Assembly: GCA_015488485.1 (NCBI GenBank)
Contig: WFNR01000013.1
Location: 1 to 35,294, forward strand
Direction of reading: 5' to 3'
From: Cyclobacteriaceae bacterium
GTDB taxonomy: Bacteria > Bacteroidota > Bacteroidia > Cytophagales > Cyclobacteriaceae
Length of the DNA: 35,294 nucleotides
The translations under genes were made by a program, and so were the position numbers. This document shows, piece by piece, positions 1 through 8,135 of the stretch (position 1 is its first letter; every line of letters starts with the position of its first letter). The notes under the pieces are model-generated. The model did no database searches and was not told the DNA's origin. It saw nothing but the letters and a program-made list of their open reading frames with translations.

Positions 1-761
1 GAGATAAACTTCATGGTCAGCCGGTTGAGGCGACCGGGCAACAGCTTGGCCAGCACCCATAGTAGCTTAAACGACCAGGTCATCGGATAATGCACGCGCT
101 TGCCGTGAGCCGCCCGCCACACAGTGCGCGCCACCATATCGGCCGTAAGTCGTACCCCGAGCGTGCGCATGCTTTTCGTCTCCGGGGCCTGCTGTAGCAT
201 GGGTGTCTTCACAAAAGGCGGCAGGATATCACTTACGTGGATTTGATAGCGCTGCCACTCGATATTCAGCGCTTCGGTAAGGCCGCGCACGGCAAATTTG
301 GTGGCCGAATAGCTGGCCATATCGGGAGTGCCATAGAGGGCCGAGGCCGAAGCCATATTGATAACCCGGGCCGGGGCGCTGGCCTGCAGCAGCGGGAAAG
401 CCAAACGTGTGCAATTGATAGTGCCGGTCAGGTTTACCGCAACGATTTTCTGATGCGCTGCCAGGTCAATTTCTTCGAAAGGACCTACCGCCAGCACTCC
501 GGCACAATTGAACAACACATCCAGGCGCCCCTGGGTAAAGGTGCTGAAATGATCCAGAGCCGCTTGCACCGAGGTGGCATCGGTTACATCCAGATGACGA
601 TAGCAGGTAGCTTCCCCCAATTGTTGATGCAGTTGCGCCAGTGCTTCTTCATTCAGGTCGTACAGGCCGGCACGCCAGCCCCGGCTGACAAATAATTCTG
701 CTACCGCGCGGCCAATGCCTGAGGCGGCTCCGGTAATGAAGATGGTGGGTTGCTTATTCAT
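1..761 (-). CDS. Short-chain dehydrogenase/reductase, partial (C-terminus outside window)
   Basis: NAD(P)-dependent oxidoreductase of the classical SDR family; the substrate cannot be told. About 253 residues are visible and the gene runs off the left edge. The cofactor motif TGAASGIG lies at about residues 10-17 in the first beta-alpha unit. The structural NCAG motif follows at about 93-96. The catalytic region carries Ser in the NMASASALYG stretch and the YSATK motif (Tyr-x-x-x-Lys). The PPFVKTPM segment after it is typical of the substrate loop. The start ATG at 761 directly precedes the expected N-terminal strand (MNKQPTIFITGA). No signal peptide is seen, so the enzyme should be cytosolic. 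Family assignment is firm and substrate is unknown; short-chain alcohols, acyl carrier derivatives and sugars are all possible. Confidence 0.9.
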   Translation of the reverse strand, partial: MNKQPTIFITGAASGIGRAVAELFVSRGWRAGLYDLNEEALAQLHQQLGEATCYRHLDVTDATSVQAALDHFSTFTQGRLDVLFNCAGVLAVGPFEEIDLAAHQKIVAVNLTGTINCTRLAFPLLQASAPARVINMASASALYGTPDMASYSATKFAVRGLTEALNIEWQRYQIHVSDILPPFVKTPMLQQAPETKSMRTLGVRLTADMVARTVWRAAHGKRVHYPMTWSFKLLWVLAKLLPGRLNRLTMKFI

Positions 762-888
762 ACATACAGGTAAACAGCGCTAATATAGGATTTTTCGGGG
801 GCTACCGACTCTTCGGATTTGTGTTTCTTGAGTTGAGTAAATAAACCAGGTTGTTTTCGCCTGTCTGATATTTCATTGGTGAAAGGCC

Positions 889-953
889 TGCCTTCGAGAG
901 CCTGGCTTCGGGCGCCTCAGCCATATGCTTTCGAGAACCTGCCTTCGAGAACC
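889..953. repeat. Dispersed modular repeat, copy A (inverted relative to copy B at 23389-23509)
   Basis: Built from two modules. A 14-nt module (TGCCTTCGAGAACC and near-identical versions) occurs at 889-902, 926-939 and 940-953. A 23-nt module (starting TGGCTTCGGGCGCC) lies at 903-925. The same modules, in opposite orientation and different copy number, occur at 23389-23509. Apart from two single-base differences in the 14-nt units the shared block is identical. No protein gene covers it. It is probably a non-coding intergenic repeat family of this genome; mechanism of spread unknown. Confidence 0.85.
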
Positions 954-954
954 T

Positions 955-1044
955 CAGGCAGATCAGGCAGAACAGGCAGATCAGGCAGGACAGGCAGATC
1001 AGGCAGGACAGGTAATACAGGCAGGACAGCCAGAGCAGCCAGTA
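955..1044. repeat. Tandem 9-bp repeat (about ten units)
   Basis: Ten consecutive 9-base units following the pattern CAGGCAGRW, with the last three diverged. The array directly abuts the modular repeat at 889-953. The period is a multiple of three, so one frame reads as Gln-Ala-X repeats, but that frame has no recognisable start region or domain and is probably not a gene. About two units of the same pattern also adjoin copy B (23375-23398, opposite strand), so the array seems to belong to the repeat family. The rest of 762-1249 holds no gene; only a terminator candidate at 1180-1205 and another hairpin at 1225-1244 are visible. Confidence 0.85.
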
Positions 1045-1179
1045 GACTCGTCTAAAAATCTTAAATCATCATTCGTTAACCCTTGTTCAGGATTCAATGC
1101 ACAAATAAGAGTTTTCTACTGGAGGCTAAATTAAGTAAAGCACGCAGACTATGGGCCGAGTGACTCTTTTACTGGCGAC

Positions 1180-1205
1180 AAAAGTGGCGACAGCTTTTTC
1201 GCCAC
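1180..1205 (-). terminator. Possible terminator of the tRNA-Gly/tRNA-Leu transcript
   Basis: On the minus strand a perfect 7-bp stem (GTGGCGA / TCGCCAC, 8-nt loop) is followed by a short run of four T. It lies 45 nt past the 3' end of tRNA-Leu in the direction of transcription. The T run is short, so this is only a candidate. An 8-nt sequence TGGCGACA occurs twice here (1173-1180 and 1185-1192). Confidence 0.4.
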
Positions 1206-1249
1206 TCCCAAAACCGGTCTTTTTCGCCCGTTTTGGGCGTTTTTAGTAG

Positions 1250-1333
1250 TGCCAGGAGTGGGACTTGAACCCACACGGCCCGAAGGCCACAAGATTTTAA
1301 GTCTTGCGTGTCTACCAATTCCACCATCCCGGC
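1250..1333 (-). tRNA. tRNA-Leu (anticodon TAA)
   Basis: An 84-nt class II tRNA. The acceptor stem is GCCGGGA with TCCTGGC (one G-U pair) and the discriminator base is A. The anticodon loop CTTAAAA gives anticodon TAA, flanked by the 5-bp stem CAAGA/TCTTG. A long variable arm built on GGCC-TTCG-GGCC follows, then the T arm with GTTCAAGTC. The CCA end is not encoded. It lies 38 nt downstream of tRNA-Gly and is probably cotranscribed with it. Confidence 0.96.
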
Positions 1334-1371
1334 AGCCAGGGCAAAACAGCGCTGCCCATAAATAAAAAAAG

Positions 1372-1444
<73 letters not shown>

Positions 1445-1504
1445 TTTTAATTATTGTTTTTTCATCAAAATACCACCGTAAGAGGCGTTTCTCAAACGGG
1501 AATG

Positions 1505-1534
1505 CAAATTTAAGTAAGTCGGTTTAATTTGCAA
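1505..1534 (-). promoter_or_regulatory. Promoter for the tRNA-Gly/tRNA-Leu unit
   Basis: Read on the minus strand, TTG (1534-1532) is followed after 19 nt by TAAATTTG (1512-1505), a perfect TAnnTTTG -7 box. Transcription should start near 1500, about 55 nt before tRNA-Gly. The two boxes lie in an imperfect inverted repeat (GCAAATT at 1504-1510 and AATTTGC at 1526-1532). Confidence 0.6.
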
Positions 1535-1550
1535 GAGTACACCTATATTT

Positions 1551-2489
1551 TTAAGCACTCTTTTTCATTTGTTCGTATTCCTTTTTCAACTGGTAGGCTT
1601 CCCGCTTATTGCGCGAGTCCTTGATATGTTTGGGCACCTCTTTGATGTCCCAAATTAATCCCAGCCAGGACAGCATCTTTAGTATATAGTAAGTGATGTC
1701 TATTTCCCACCAGTAAAAACCCTGACGAGTGGATGACTCATAATAGTGATGGTTGTTGTGCCAGCCCTCTCCCAGAGTAATAAGCGCCAATATCAGACTG
1801 TTGCGCGATTCATCACCTGACTCATAACGCTGCCGCCCCAACTTGTGCATAATGGAATTGATAGAAAATGTGCCGTGGTACAACAGAATAGTGCTCAGGA
1901 AGTAACCAATCAATAAGGTGGAAACTCCGCCCGGTACACTAAAAGTAGCCGCTATGCTGCCACCGTTTACAATGCCGCCCAGCACCATCACCAGCAGGGC
2001 CAGGGTAAGCGGTGGTACCAGGTGGTACTTGTTGAGCCAGCGCAATTCCGGGTATTTGCTGAAGTCGCTAATGCCCTCATAGTCGGTGTCCTTAAAATCC
2101 GGTCCCAATATCCAGCCGATGTGCGAGTACCAGAAGCCATAGAGCTTCATTGAATGCGGATCGCCAGGGGTGTCGCTGGTACGGTGGTGTACACGATGAT
2201 GCGCTCCCCACCACAACACCCCTTTCTGCATGGAGGTCTGCGCCAGAAAGGCCATCACAAACTGAAACCAGCGTGATGTCTTAAAAGTACGATGCGAGAA
2301 ATACCGATGGTAAAAACCGGTAACAAAGAACATACGGGTAAAATACAGTACGATGGCCACGGTCCAGTCGAACCAGGTGGTACCCGTAAAGAAAGCCAGC
2401 AAAGGCACCATGTGAATGAGGATCATCTCAATGGTTTTGTTAAACCTTACCGGCTGGCGGTTTTGTAATTGAACGGAATTGGATTGCAC
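1551..2489 (-). CDS. Membrane acyl-CoA (delta-9 type) fatty-acid desaturase
   Basis: A diiron desaturase that introduces a double bond into a saturated fatty-acyl chain at the membrane; it likely adjusts membrane fluidity. The 312-aa length fits the family. All three histidine boxes are present: HRYFSH at residues 61-66, HRVHH at 98-102 and HNNHH at 244-248. Hydrophobic segments lie at about 22-60 and 158-205, as in stearoyl-CoA desaturases. The charged C-terminal tail (KREAYQLKKEYEQMKK) should be cytoplasmic. A perfect -7 box lies 25 nt upstream of the start. The family is certain; whether the substrate is acyl-CoA, acyl-ACP or lipid-bound cannot be read from sequence. Confidence 0.92.
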   Translation of the reverse strand: MQSNSVQLQNRQPVRFNKTIEMILIHMVPLLAFFTGTTWFDWTVAIVLYFTRMFFVTGFYHRYFSHRTFKTSRWFQFVMAFLAQTSMQKGVLWWGAHHRVHHRTSDTPGDPHSMKLYGFWYSHIGWILGPDFKDTDYEGISDFSKYPELRWLNKYHLVPPLTLALLVMVLGGIVNGGSIAATFSVPGGVSTLLIGYFLSTILLYHGTFSINSIMHKLGRQRYESGDESRNSLILALITLGEGWHNNHHYYESSTRQGFYWWEIDITYYILKMLSWLGLIWDIKEVPKHIKDSRNKREAYQLKKEYEQMKKSA

Positions 2490-2513
2490 TACTAAGATAT
2501 TTTACTACTCCTA

Positions 2514-2521
2514 CAAAGATA
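2514..2521 (-). promoter_or_regulatory. -7 promoter box of the desaturase gene
   Basis: The minus strand reads TATCTTTG, a perfect Bacteroidota -7 box. It would start transcription near 2507 and leave a leader of about 18 nt before the ATG at 2489. No TTG box is seen at the usual distance upstream. Confidence 0.5.
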
Positions 2522-2572
2522 CAGGGTAAAGCCCAGAATAGCTACACCGCTTGTAAAAAGGTGATTCCACCC

Positions 2573-5173
2573 CTAATCCCGCACCTTCTTCTGCAACTCG
2601 TTCAGCTTGAGCAACGCCTCTACCGGAGAGATGGTGTTGATGTCAAACGACTTGAGCACTTCCAGCACAGCCTGCAGGCGCGGGTCGGTATCGAAAAGGG
2701 TCATCTGGTAGCTTTGCGGTACCTGGGCCAGTTTTTCGGCTGTACGTTTTTTGGAGTGCCCCTCTTCCAGAAAATGCATGATTTCGCTGGCCCGCAGTAC
2801 TACCGGGTTGGGCATACCGGCCATTTGGGCCACATGGATACCGAAACTATGCTCGCTACCGCCCGGCTTCAGCTTGCGCAGAAAAATCACCTTGTCGCCC
2901 ACTTCTTTCACACTTACGTTAAAATTCTTCACACGCTCCAGGTCTTCGGCCAGTTGGTTGAGCTCGTGGTAGTGGGTGGCAAACAGGGTACGCGGCTGAT
3001 ACTGGCCGTTATTATGCAGGTATTCCACGATGGCCCAGGCTATGGCCACGCCATCATAGGTGCTGGTGCCGCGCCCTATCTCATCCATCAGAATCAGGCT
3101 GCGCTCCGACAGATTGTTGAGGATACTGGCCGTTTCGGTCATCTCCACCATAAAGGTTGACTCCCCCTGACTCAGGTTGTCGGAGGCGCCCACCCGGGTA
3201 AAAACCTTGTCCACCAGGCCAATGGTGGCCTTTTCGGCCGGCACAAAACTGCCCATCTGCGCCATCAGCACGATCAGGGCCGTCTGCCGCAGCAAGGCCG
3301 ACTTACCCGACATGTTGGGGCCGGTAATAATAATTATTTGTTGAGAATTGTTATCAACAAAAACATCGTTGGGCACATAACTCTCGCCCAGCGGCATACT
3401 TTTTTCAATTACCGGATGGCGGCCGTTTTTGATATCGATGGCCATGCCGTCATCAACCTGCGGGCGGCAATAATTATTCTGCCGGGCGGCCAGGGCAAAC
3501 GAAATCAGCACATCGAGGGCGGCCAGCACGCGGGCATTTTGCTGAATATGGCTCACATACTCAGCCACAAAGGCTACCAGGTCGGCAAACAGTTGCTGCT
3601 CCAGCACCTGCAGGCGGCTCTCGGCAGTCAGAATTTTCTCTTCGTACACTTTAAGCTCTTCGGTGATATAGCGCTCGGCATTCACCAGGGTCTGCTTGCG
3701 TATCCACTCGGGTGGCACCTTGTCCTTATGTGTATTGCTCACCTCCAGGTAGTAGCCAAACACCTTATTGTAGGCAATTTTCAACGAGCTGATGCCGGTG
3801 CGCTCTACCTCCCGGTCGCGTATCTGCATCAGGTAGTCCTTGCCGGAATAAGCGATGCTGCGCAGCTCATCAAGCTCGGCATTTACTCCGTCTTTGATGA
3901 TGCCTCCTTGCTGCAACTGGGCCGGAGCTTCCTGGTTGAGTTGCTCTTCCAGGCGCTGCTGTAGCAGCTCGCACTTGTTTAGCTGGTCGGCATATTCCTG
4001 TAATATGCTGCCACCTTGTTGCAGCACCTCCTTGATGGGTAAGGTGGCCGCCATGGCGCGCTGCAGCATCACCAGCTCGCGCGGGTTGATGCGCCCTACA
4101 GCCACCTTGGAAATCAGGCGCTCCAGATCGCCTATCTGGCGCAATTGCTCCAGCAATTTATCGCGCAGCAGGTCTTGCCCGAGAAACGCCTCTACCACCG
4201 CCAGCCTTTTGTCAATGGCCTGCTTGTCTTTAAGGGGCATCACCAGCCATTTCTTCAGTAGCCGCCCGCCCATCGGGGTTACGGTGTGATCCAATATCTT
4301 AATCAGCGGAATGCCGGCCTCGGCCTGCGGATACACCAGCTCCAGGTTGCGGATGGTAAACTTATCGAGCCAGACGTATTTTTCTTCGGCAATACGTGAG
4401 ATGGCCAGAATATGGCTGGTCTCCTTGTGTTCGGTCTCGTTCAGATAGTGCAGCACCGCTCCGGCAGCGGTTATAGCCAGCCGCTGGTTTTCCAGGCCAA
4501 AGCCTTTCAGGTTGGTGGTGCCGAATTGCTGCAGCAGGGTTTCATAGGCATAGTCCTCGCCATACACCCAGTCGTCCAGGGCAAAAGTGGTGTGGTCTTC
4601 GCCCAGCCACTGGTGCACCGCCTCTTTTTGCCCTTTGGCAAAAATAATCTCGGCCGGATTAAAACTCTGCACCAGTTTCTGCACGTATTCCGGGGTGCCT
4701 TCGGCCGCCATAAACTCACCGGTCGACAGGTCGAGGAAAGCAATACCGGCCGCCTCTTTGGCAAAACATACCGAAGCAAGAAAATTATTGGTTTTGGTAT
4801 CCAGCACATTGTCACTGAAAGCCAGCCCCGGGGTTACCAGCTCGGTAACACCCCGTTTGACAATGCCCTTGACACTCTTGGGGTCTTCCAGTTGGTCGCA
4901 AATGGCCACCCGATGGCCGGCCCGCACTAATTTGGGCAGGTAGGTGTCGAGAGCGTGGTGCGGAAACCCCGCCAGCTCCACTTCGGCTGCCGAGCCGTTG
5001 GCACGCTTGGTAAGCACAATATCCAGCACCTTACTGGCGGTAATGGCATCTTCTCCGAAAGTCTCATAAAAATCACCTACTCTAAACAGCAACAAAGCTC
5101 CCGGGTACCTGGCCTTGATGGCGTTGTACTGCTTCATCAGCGGAGTTTCTTTGGTAGCTTTGGTCTTGCCCAT
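2573..5173 (-). CDS. mutS: DNA mismatch repair protein MutS
   Basis: Recognises mispaired and unpaired bases and starts mismatch repair with MutL; cytosolic homodimer. At 866 aa it is full length for MutS1 (about 850-880). The mismatch-contacting Phe-x-Glu motif is at residues 35-37 (GDFYETFGED), with the following Gly/Asp-rich loop. The clamp and lever region is rich in charged helices (about 260-560). The ATPase has Walker A GPNMSGKS at about 617-624 and Walker B with ILMDEIGRGTSTYDG around 694-705, then the ATHYHEL switch. The C-terminal helix-turn-helix dimer region follows, ending LQKKVRD. It is transcribed away from trmH, and the 83-nt gap between their starts must hold both promoters. 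No sign of damage. Confidence 0.98.
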   Translation of the reverse strand: MGKTKATKETPLMKQYNAIKARYPGALLLFRVGDFYETFGEDAITASKVLDIVLTKRANGSAAEVELAGFPHHALDTYLPKLVRAGHRVAICDQLEDPKSVKGIVKRGVTELVTPGLAFSDNVLDTKTNNFLASVCFAKEAAGIAFLDLSTGEFMAAEGTPEYVQKLVQSFNPAEIIFAKGQKEAVHQWLGEDHTTFALDDWVYGEDYAYETLLQQFGTTNLKGFGLENQRLAITAAGAVLHYLNETEHKETSHILAISRIAEEKYVWLDKFTIRNLELVYPQAEAGIPLIKILDHTVTPMGGRLLKKWLVMPLKDKQAIDKRLAVVEAFLGQDLLRDKLLEQLRQIGDLERLISKVAVGRINPRELVMLQRAMAATLPIKEVLQQGGSILQEYADQLNKCELLQQRLEEQLNQEAPAQLQQGGIIKDGVNAELDELRSIAYSGKDYLMQIRDREVERTGISSLKIAYNKVFGYYLEVSNTHKDKVPPEWIRKQTLVNAERYITEELKVYEEKILTAESRLQVLEQQLFADLVAFVAEYVSHIQQNARVLAALDVLISFALAARQNNYCRPQVDDGMAIDIKNGRHPVIEKSMPLGESYVPNDVFVDNNSQQIIIITGPNMSGKSALLRQTALIVLMAQMGSFVPAEKATIGLVDKVFTRVGASDNLSQGESTFMVEMTETASILNNLSERSLILMDEIGRGTSTYDGVAIAWAIVEYLHNNGQYQPRTLFATHYHELNQLAEDLERVKNFNVSVKEVGDKVIFLRKLKPGGSEHSFGIHVAQMAGMPNPVVLRASEIMHFLEEGHSKKRTAEKLAQVPQSYQMTLFDTDPRLQAVLEVLKSFDINTISPVEALLKLNELQKKVRD

Positions 5174-5256
5174 AAATCTTCGGAGGTATGGCCTGTAAAC
5201 TTAGCAAAGTTCCGTAATTTTTGCGCGGCAAATATCATCTTAACTGCACTAAATTT

Positions 5257-5793
5257 ATGCGTAAGCTAAAAAACGAAGAACTGGCGCGCCTGAGCGTTGA
5301 CCAATTTAAGGCAGCCGCCAAAACACCGCTGGTAGTGGTGCTGGACAACCTGCGTAGTATGAACAACATAGGTTCGGCTTTTCGCACGGCCGATGCCTTT
5401 TTGGTCGAGCAAATCCTGCTTTGCGGTATTACGGCCCGCCCCCCGCACCGCGAAATACACAAAACCGCCCTGGGCGCCACCGAATCGGTAATCTGGCAGT
5501 ACTACGAAAATACCGCTGATGCCCTGCGCTATTTGCAAAACCACGGCTACCGCGTGCTGGCTGTTGAACAAACCACCGGCAGCATCCCCCTGCACCGTTT
5601 TCAGCCTGAGGCCGGCCAGCCTTATGCGCTGGTTTTCGGCCATGAAATAAAAGGCGTAAGCGATGAGGCCGTAGCCCTGGCTGACGGCAGTGTGGAAATA
5701 CCGCAACTGGGCACCAAGCATTCGCTTAACGTGGCTGTAAGCATCGGGGTAGTGTTGTGGGATTTTGCCTGTAAAATGCAGGCCTTTACCTAA
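5257..5793 (+). CDS. TrmH/SpoU-family RNA 2'-O-methyltransferase
   Basis: SAM-dependent methyltransferase of the SPOUT class acting on tRNA or rRNA ribose 2'-OH; the target is not determined. The 178-aa protein is the catalytic domain only, without the N-terminal substrate-binding domain of RlmB. Motif 1 is the VVLDNLRSMNNIGSAFRTADAF region (about 25-46) with the conserved Asn and Arg. Motif 2 is ALVFGHEIKGVSDEA (about 126-140). Motif 3 is the KHSLNVAVSIGVVLW knot region (about 154-168). The ATG at 5257 was chosen because the conserved core begins directly after it; an upstream in-frame TTG at 5221 would add 12 unrelated residues. A near-consensus -7 box TAATTTTTG lies at 5215-5223. Confidence 0.9.
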   Translation: MRKLKNEELARLSVDQFKAAAKTPLVVVLDNLRSMNNIGSAFRTADAFLVEQILLCGITARPPHREIHKTALGATESVIWQYYENTADALRYLQNHGYRVLAVEQTTGSIPLHRFQPEAGQPYALVFGHEIKGVSDEAVALADGSVEIPQLGTKHSLNVAVSIGVVLWDFACKMQAFT

Positions 5794-5838
5794 CGGTCAT
5801 CCACCTGTGCCACCCCTGTAAATCCTGCCATAAAGCTA

Positions 5839-5867
5839 TTGGTTACCAACTCCATCGCGTAACTTTG
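5839..5867 (+). promoter_or_regulatory. Promoter of fumC
   Basis: TTGG (5839-5842), 17 nt, then TAACTTTG (5860-5867): both boxes match the Bacteroidota primary-sigma consensus at the ideal spacing. Expected start near 5871, giving a leader of about 60 nt before fumC. Confidence 0.75.
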
Positions 5868-5931
5868 TTATGCCTTTGCCGGACAAGTGGCAGGGGCTGG
5901 AAAACGATCTGTCAACATAAAACTTTTTGTC

Positions 5932-7338
5932 ATGAAATACCGCATAGAACACGATACAATGGGCGAGGTAAAAGTACCTGCCGACAAGTACTGGGGCGCC
6001 CAAACCGAACGTTCTTTCGAGAATTTTAAAATAGGTGGCCCGCGTCATCAAATGCCGTTGGAAATCATCAAGGCTTTCGGCTACCTGAAAAAGGCGGCTG
6101 CCATCACCAACTGTGAGCTGGGCGTGCTGCCGGCCGACAAGCGCGACCTGATCGCCCGTGTTTGTGACGAAATCATAGCCGGTGAGCTGGATGACCAGTT
6201 TCCGCTGGTAATCTGGCAGACTGGCTCCGGCACCCAGTCGAATATGAATGTAAACGAAGTGATTGCCAACCGCGCCCATGTATTGCTGGGCAACAAGCTG
6301 GGCGAAGGCGAGCGCTACATTCACCCCAACGATGATGTGAACAAATCGCAGTCGAGTAACGACACCTACCCCACCGCCATGCATATTGCCGCTTATAAAA
6401 TGATTGTGGAAACCACCATACCAGGGGTAGAAAAGCTACGCGACACCTTGAAAAAGAAATCGGCAGAATTTAAAGATATAGTCAAGATAGGCCGCACCCA
6501 CCTGATGGATGCCACCCCGCTTACGTTGGGTCAGGAGTTTTCGGGTTATGTGTCGCAACTCGACCACGGCCTGAGGGCCCTGCGTAATACACTTGCGCAC
6601 CTTTCGGAATTGGCGTTGGGCGGCACGGCCGTAGGCACGGGCATCAACACCCCCAAAGGCTATGCCCCGCTGGTAGCCAAACATATTGCCGAGCTCACCG
6701 GCCTGCCTTTCGTTACGGCTGAAAATAAATTTGAAGCGCTGGCAGCTCATGATGCCATGGTAGAAACACATGGCGCCCTCAAGCAACTGGCAGTCAGCCT
6801 GATGAAGATTGCCCACGACATCCGCTCGCTGGCCTCGGGCCCGCGCTGTGGCATTGGTGAAATCATCCTGCCGGCCAACGAACCGGGTTCTTCCATCATG
6901 CCGGGTAAGGTGAACCCCACCCAGGCCGAAGCCCTGACTATGGTATGCGCCCAGGTAGTGGGCAACGATGTGGCCGTATCGGTGGGCGGCATGAACGGCC
7001 ACTATGAACTCAACGTGTTTAAGCCACTGATTGCCAGCAATGTGCTTACCTCGGCCCGCCTGCTGGGCGATGCTTGCGTGTCGTTCAACGACAAATGTGC
7101 GGTAGGCATTGTGCCCAACTACGACCGCATCAAGCACAACCTGGAAAACTCGCTGATGCTGGTAACCGCCCTGAATCCGCACATCGGTTATGAAAAGGCC
7201 GCTAAAATAGCCAAGGCAGCCTATGAAAACGGCACCACCCTGCGCGAAGAAGCAGTAAAATCGGGTTTTCTGACTGCTGAAGAGTTTGACAAATGGGTAG
7301 ATCCCAGCAAAATGATTGGCTCATTGGATGAGGAATAA
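5932..7338 (+). CDS. fumC: Class II fumarate hydratase
   Basis: Interconverts fumarate and malate in the TCA cycle; an oxygen-stable, iron-free homotetramer in the cytosol. The 468-aa length is typical. The N-terminus ([25 protein letters not shown]) is the class II signature. Further landmarks are the [12 protein letters not shown] stretch, the [11 protein letters not shown] substrate loop, [20 protein letters not shown] with its catalytic-site His, and the superfamily signature [11 protein letters not shown] from residue 319, which carries the mobile-loop catalytic Ser. The ATG at 5932 fits the family N-terminus; an in-frame ATG 45 nt upstream would add an unrelated stretch. The gene follows its own strong promoter at 5839-5867. 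Aspartase and argininosuccinate lyase are relatives, but the N-terminal match favours fumarase. Confidence 0.97.
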   Translation: MKYRIEHDTMGEVKVPADKYWGAQTERSFENFKIGGPRHQMPLEIIKAFGYLKKAAAITNCELGVLPADKRDLIARVCDEIIAGELDDQFPLVIWQTGSGTQSNMNVNEVIANRAHVLLGNKLGEGERYIHPNDDVNKSQSSNDTYPTAMHIAAYKMIVETTIPGVEKLRDTLKKKSAEFKDIVKIGRTHLMDATPLTLGQEFSGYVSQLDHGLRALRNTLAHLSELALGGTAVGTGINTPKGYAPLVAKHIAELTGLPFVTAENKFEALAAHDAMVETHGALKQLAVSLMKIAHDIRSLASGPRCGIGEIILPANEPGSSIMPGKVNPTQAEALTMVCAQVVGNDVAVSVGGMNGHYELNVFKPLIASNVLTSARLLGDACVSFNDKCAVGIVPNYDRIKHNLENSLMLVTALNPHIGYEKAAKIAKAAYENGTTLREEAVKSGFLTAEEFDKWVDPSKMIGSLDEE

Positions 7339-7360
7339 TTTGGTGGTTTTGTTTTTAATG

Positions 7361-7393
7361 GATTATTTTGATTAGTTTTATCACAAAATAATC
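7361..7393. promoter_or_regulatory. Inverted repeat directly upstream of the SPOR-like gene
   Basis: GATTATTTTG (7361-7370) and its exact complement CAAAATAATC (7384-7393) are separated by 13 nt. A second pair, GGTTTTG (7345-7351) and CAAAACC (7393-7399), partly competes with the first. It ends 9 nt before the ATG at 7403. It could be an operator, a leader hairpin masking translation, or a weak fumC terminator. Confidence 0.5.
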
Positions 7394-7402
7394 AAAACCG
7401 GG

Positions 7403-8017
7403 ATGAAAAAATTATTCGTACTTACTATTTGTCTGCTGATTGGCTTTGGCGCTTCGGCCCAATTATCGAAAGATGAGAAAAAAGAATGGAAGGCCAAGTG
7501 GAAAGCCTACAAGAAAGACCTGGAAGGTTTTAAGGAACTGGTAGAAGAAAACCAGACCATGCGCAGCCAGTTGAGCACCACCAAGCGTAAACTGGAAAAC
7601 CTGGAGTCGCAGATGGGTGAGAAAGATGCCAAAATTGCCGAACTGCAGGATCAGATCACCCGCATGCAGGCGCAGGTAGCTGCCGCCCGGGCCGAGGCTG
7701 AGAAGGCCAGAGCTGCAGCCGCCAACAAACCAGCTCAACCGGCTTCGCCCATGTCGATGGAGGGCGTGGTATTCAAGGTGCAGATCGGTGCCTTTGAGAA
7801 AAAGGATATGTCGAAGTTTTTCGACAACAATCCGATGTTCTCGGGCGAGACCGAAGACGGCCTGCAGAAGATCACCCTCGGCTTCTTCCGTGACTACTGG
7901 GAGGCCGACACCTTTAAGAAATACCTGCGCGAGATGGGCGTAAAAGACGCCTGGATTGTGCCTTACAAAGACGGTAAGCGCGTGCCCATCAAAGATGTGC
8001 TGGAAGGGGTAATTTAA
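7403..8017 (+). CDS. Secreted coiled-coil protein with C-terminal SPOR-like domain
   Basis: A 204-aa periplasmic protein. Residues 1-20 are a signal peptide (MKKLFVLTIC start, cleavage after ASAQ or just before). Residues about 25-108 are strongly heptad-like and rich in Lys, Glu and Ala, predicting a long coiled coil. An Ala/Pro linker (about 103-117) leads to a domain at about 119-200 beginning VVFKVQIGAFEKK and containing GLQKITLGFFRDYWEAD, which resembles SPOR peptidoglycan-binding folds (the VQIGAF opening strand and the G-F/Y-x-x repeat turn). By analogy it may bind denuded septal glycan or anchor an envelope complex; this is inference. It lies alone between fumC and a strong terminator. 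Confidence 0.8.
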   Translation: MKKLFVLTICLLIGFGASAQLSKDEKKEWKAKWKAYKKDLEGFKELVEENQTMRSQLSTTKRKLENLESQMGEKDAKIAELQDQITRMQAQVAAARAEAEKARAAAANKPAQPASPMSMEGVVFKVQIGAFEKKDMSKFFDNNPMFSGETEDGLQKITLGFFRDYWEADTFKKYLREMGVKDAWIVPYKDGKRVPIKDVLEGVI

Positions 8018-8040
8018 CAGACATTTAGTATAAACACACA

Positions 8041-8070
8041 AACCGCCTTGCATTGCAGGGCGGTTTTTTT
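8041..8070 (+). terminator. Rho-independent terminator after the SPOR-like gene
   Basis: Stem AACCGCC/GGCGGTT, extended by inner TGC/GCA pairing, followed by a run of seven T. It begins 24 nt after the stop codon. Confidence 0.88.
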
Positions 8071-8135
8071 ATTTCTTTAAGCCCTTTTGTAATAATTAGC
8101 ATGCTTGTGAGTCATAAAGGCGAACCAAAAAGCCA

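Noticed and set aside
925-1134. A 69-residue reading frame with Gln-Ala-X repeats
   Set aside because: It consists of repeat sequence with no start context, signal or domain; more likely a by-product of the 9-bp period.
1225-1244. Hairpin CGCCC/GGGCG followed by TTTTT on the plus strand
   Set aside because: It looks like a plus-strand terminator, but no transcribed gene precedes it on that strand. On the minus strand, where the tRNAs are read, it lacks a T run.
2561-4943. Several long open frames on the plus strand
   Set aside because: All lie antisense to mutS and none shows a protein motif; they reflect the GC-rich codon use of mutS.
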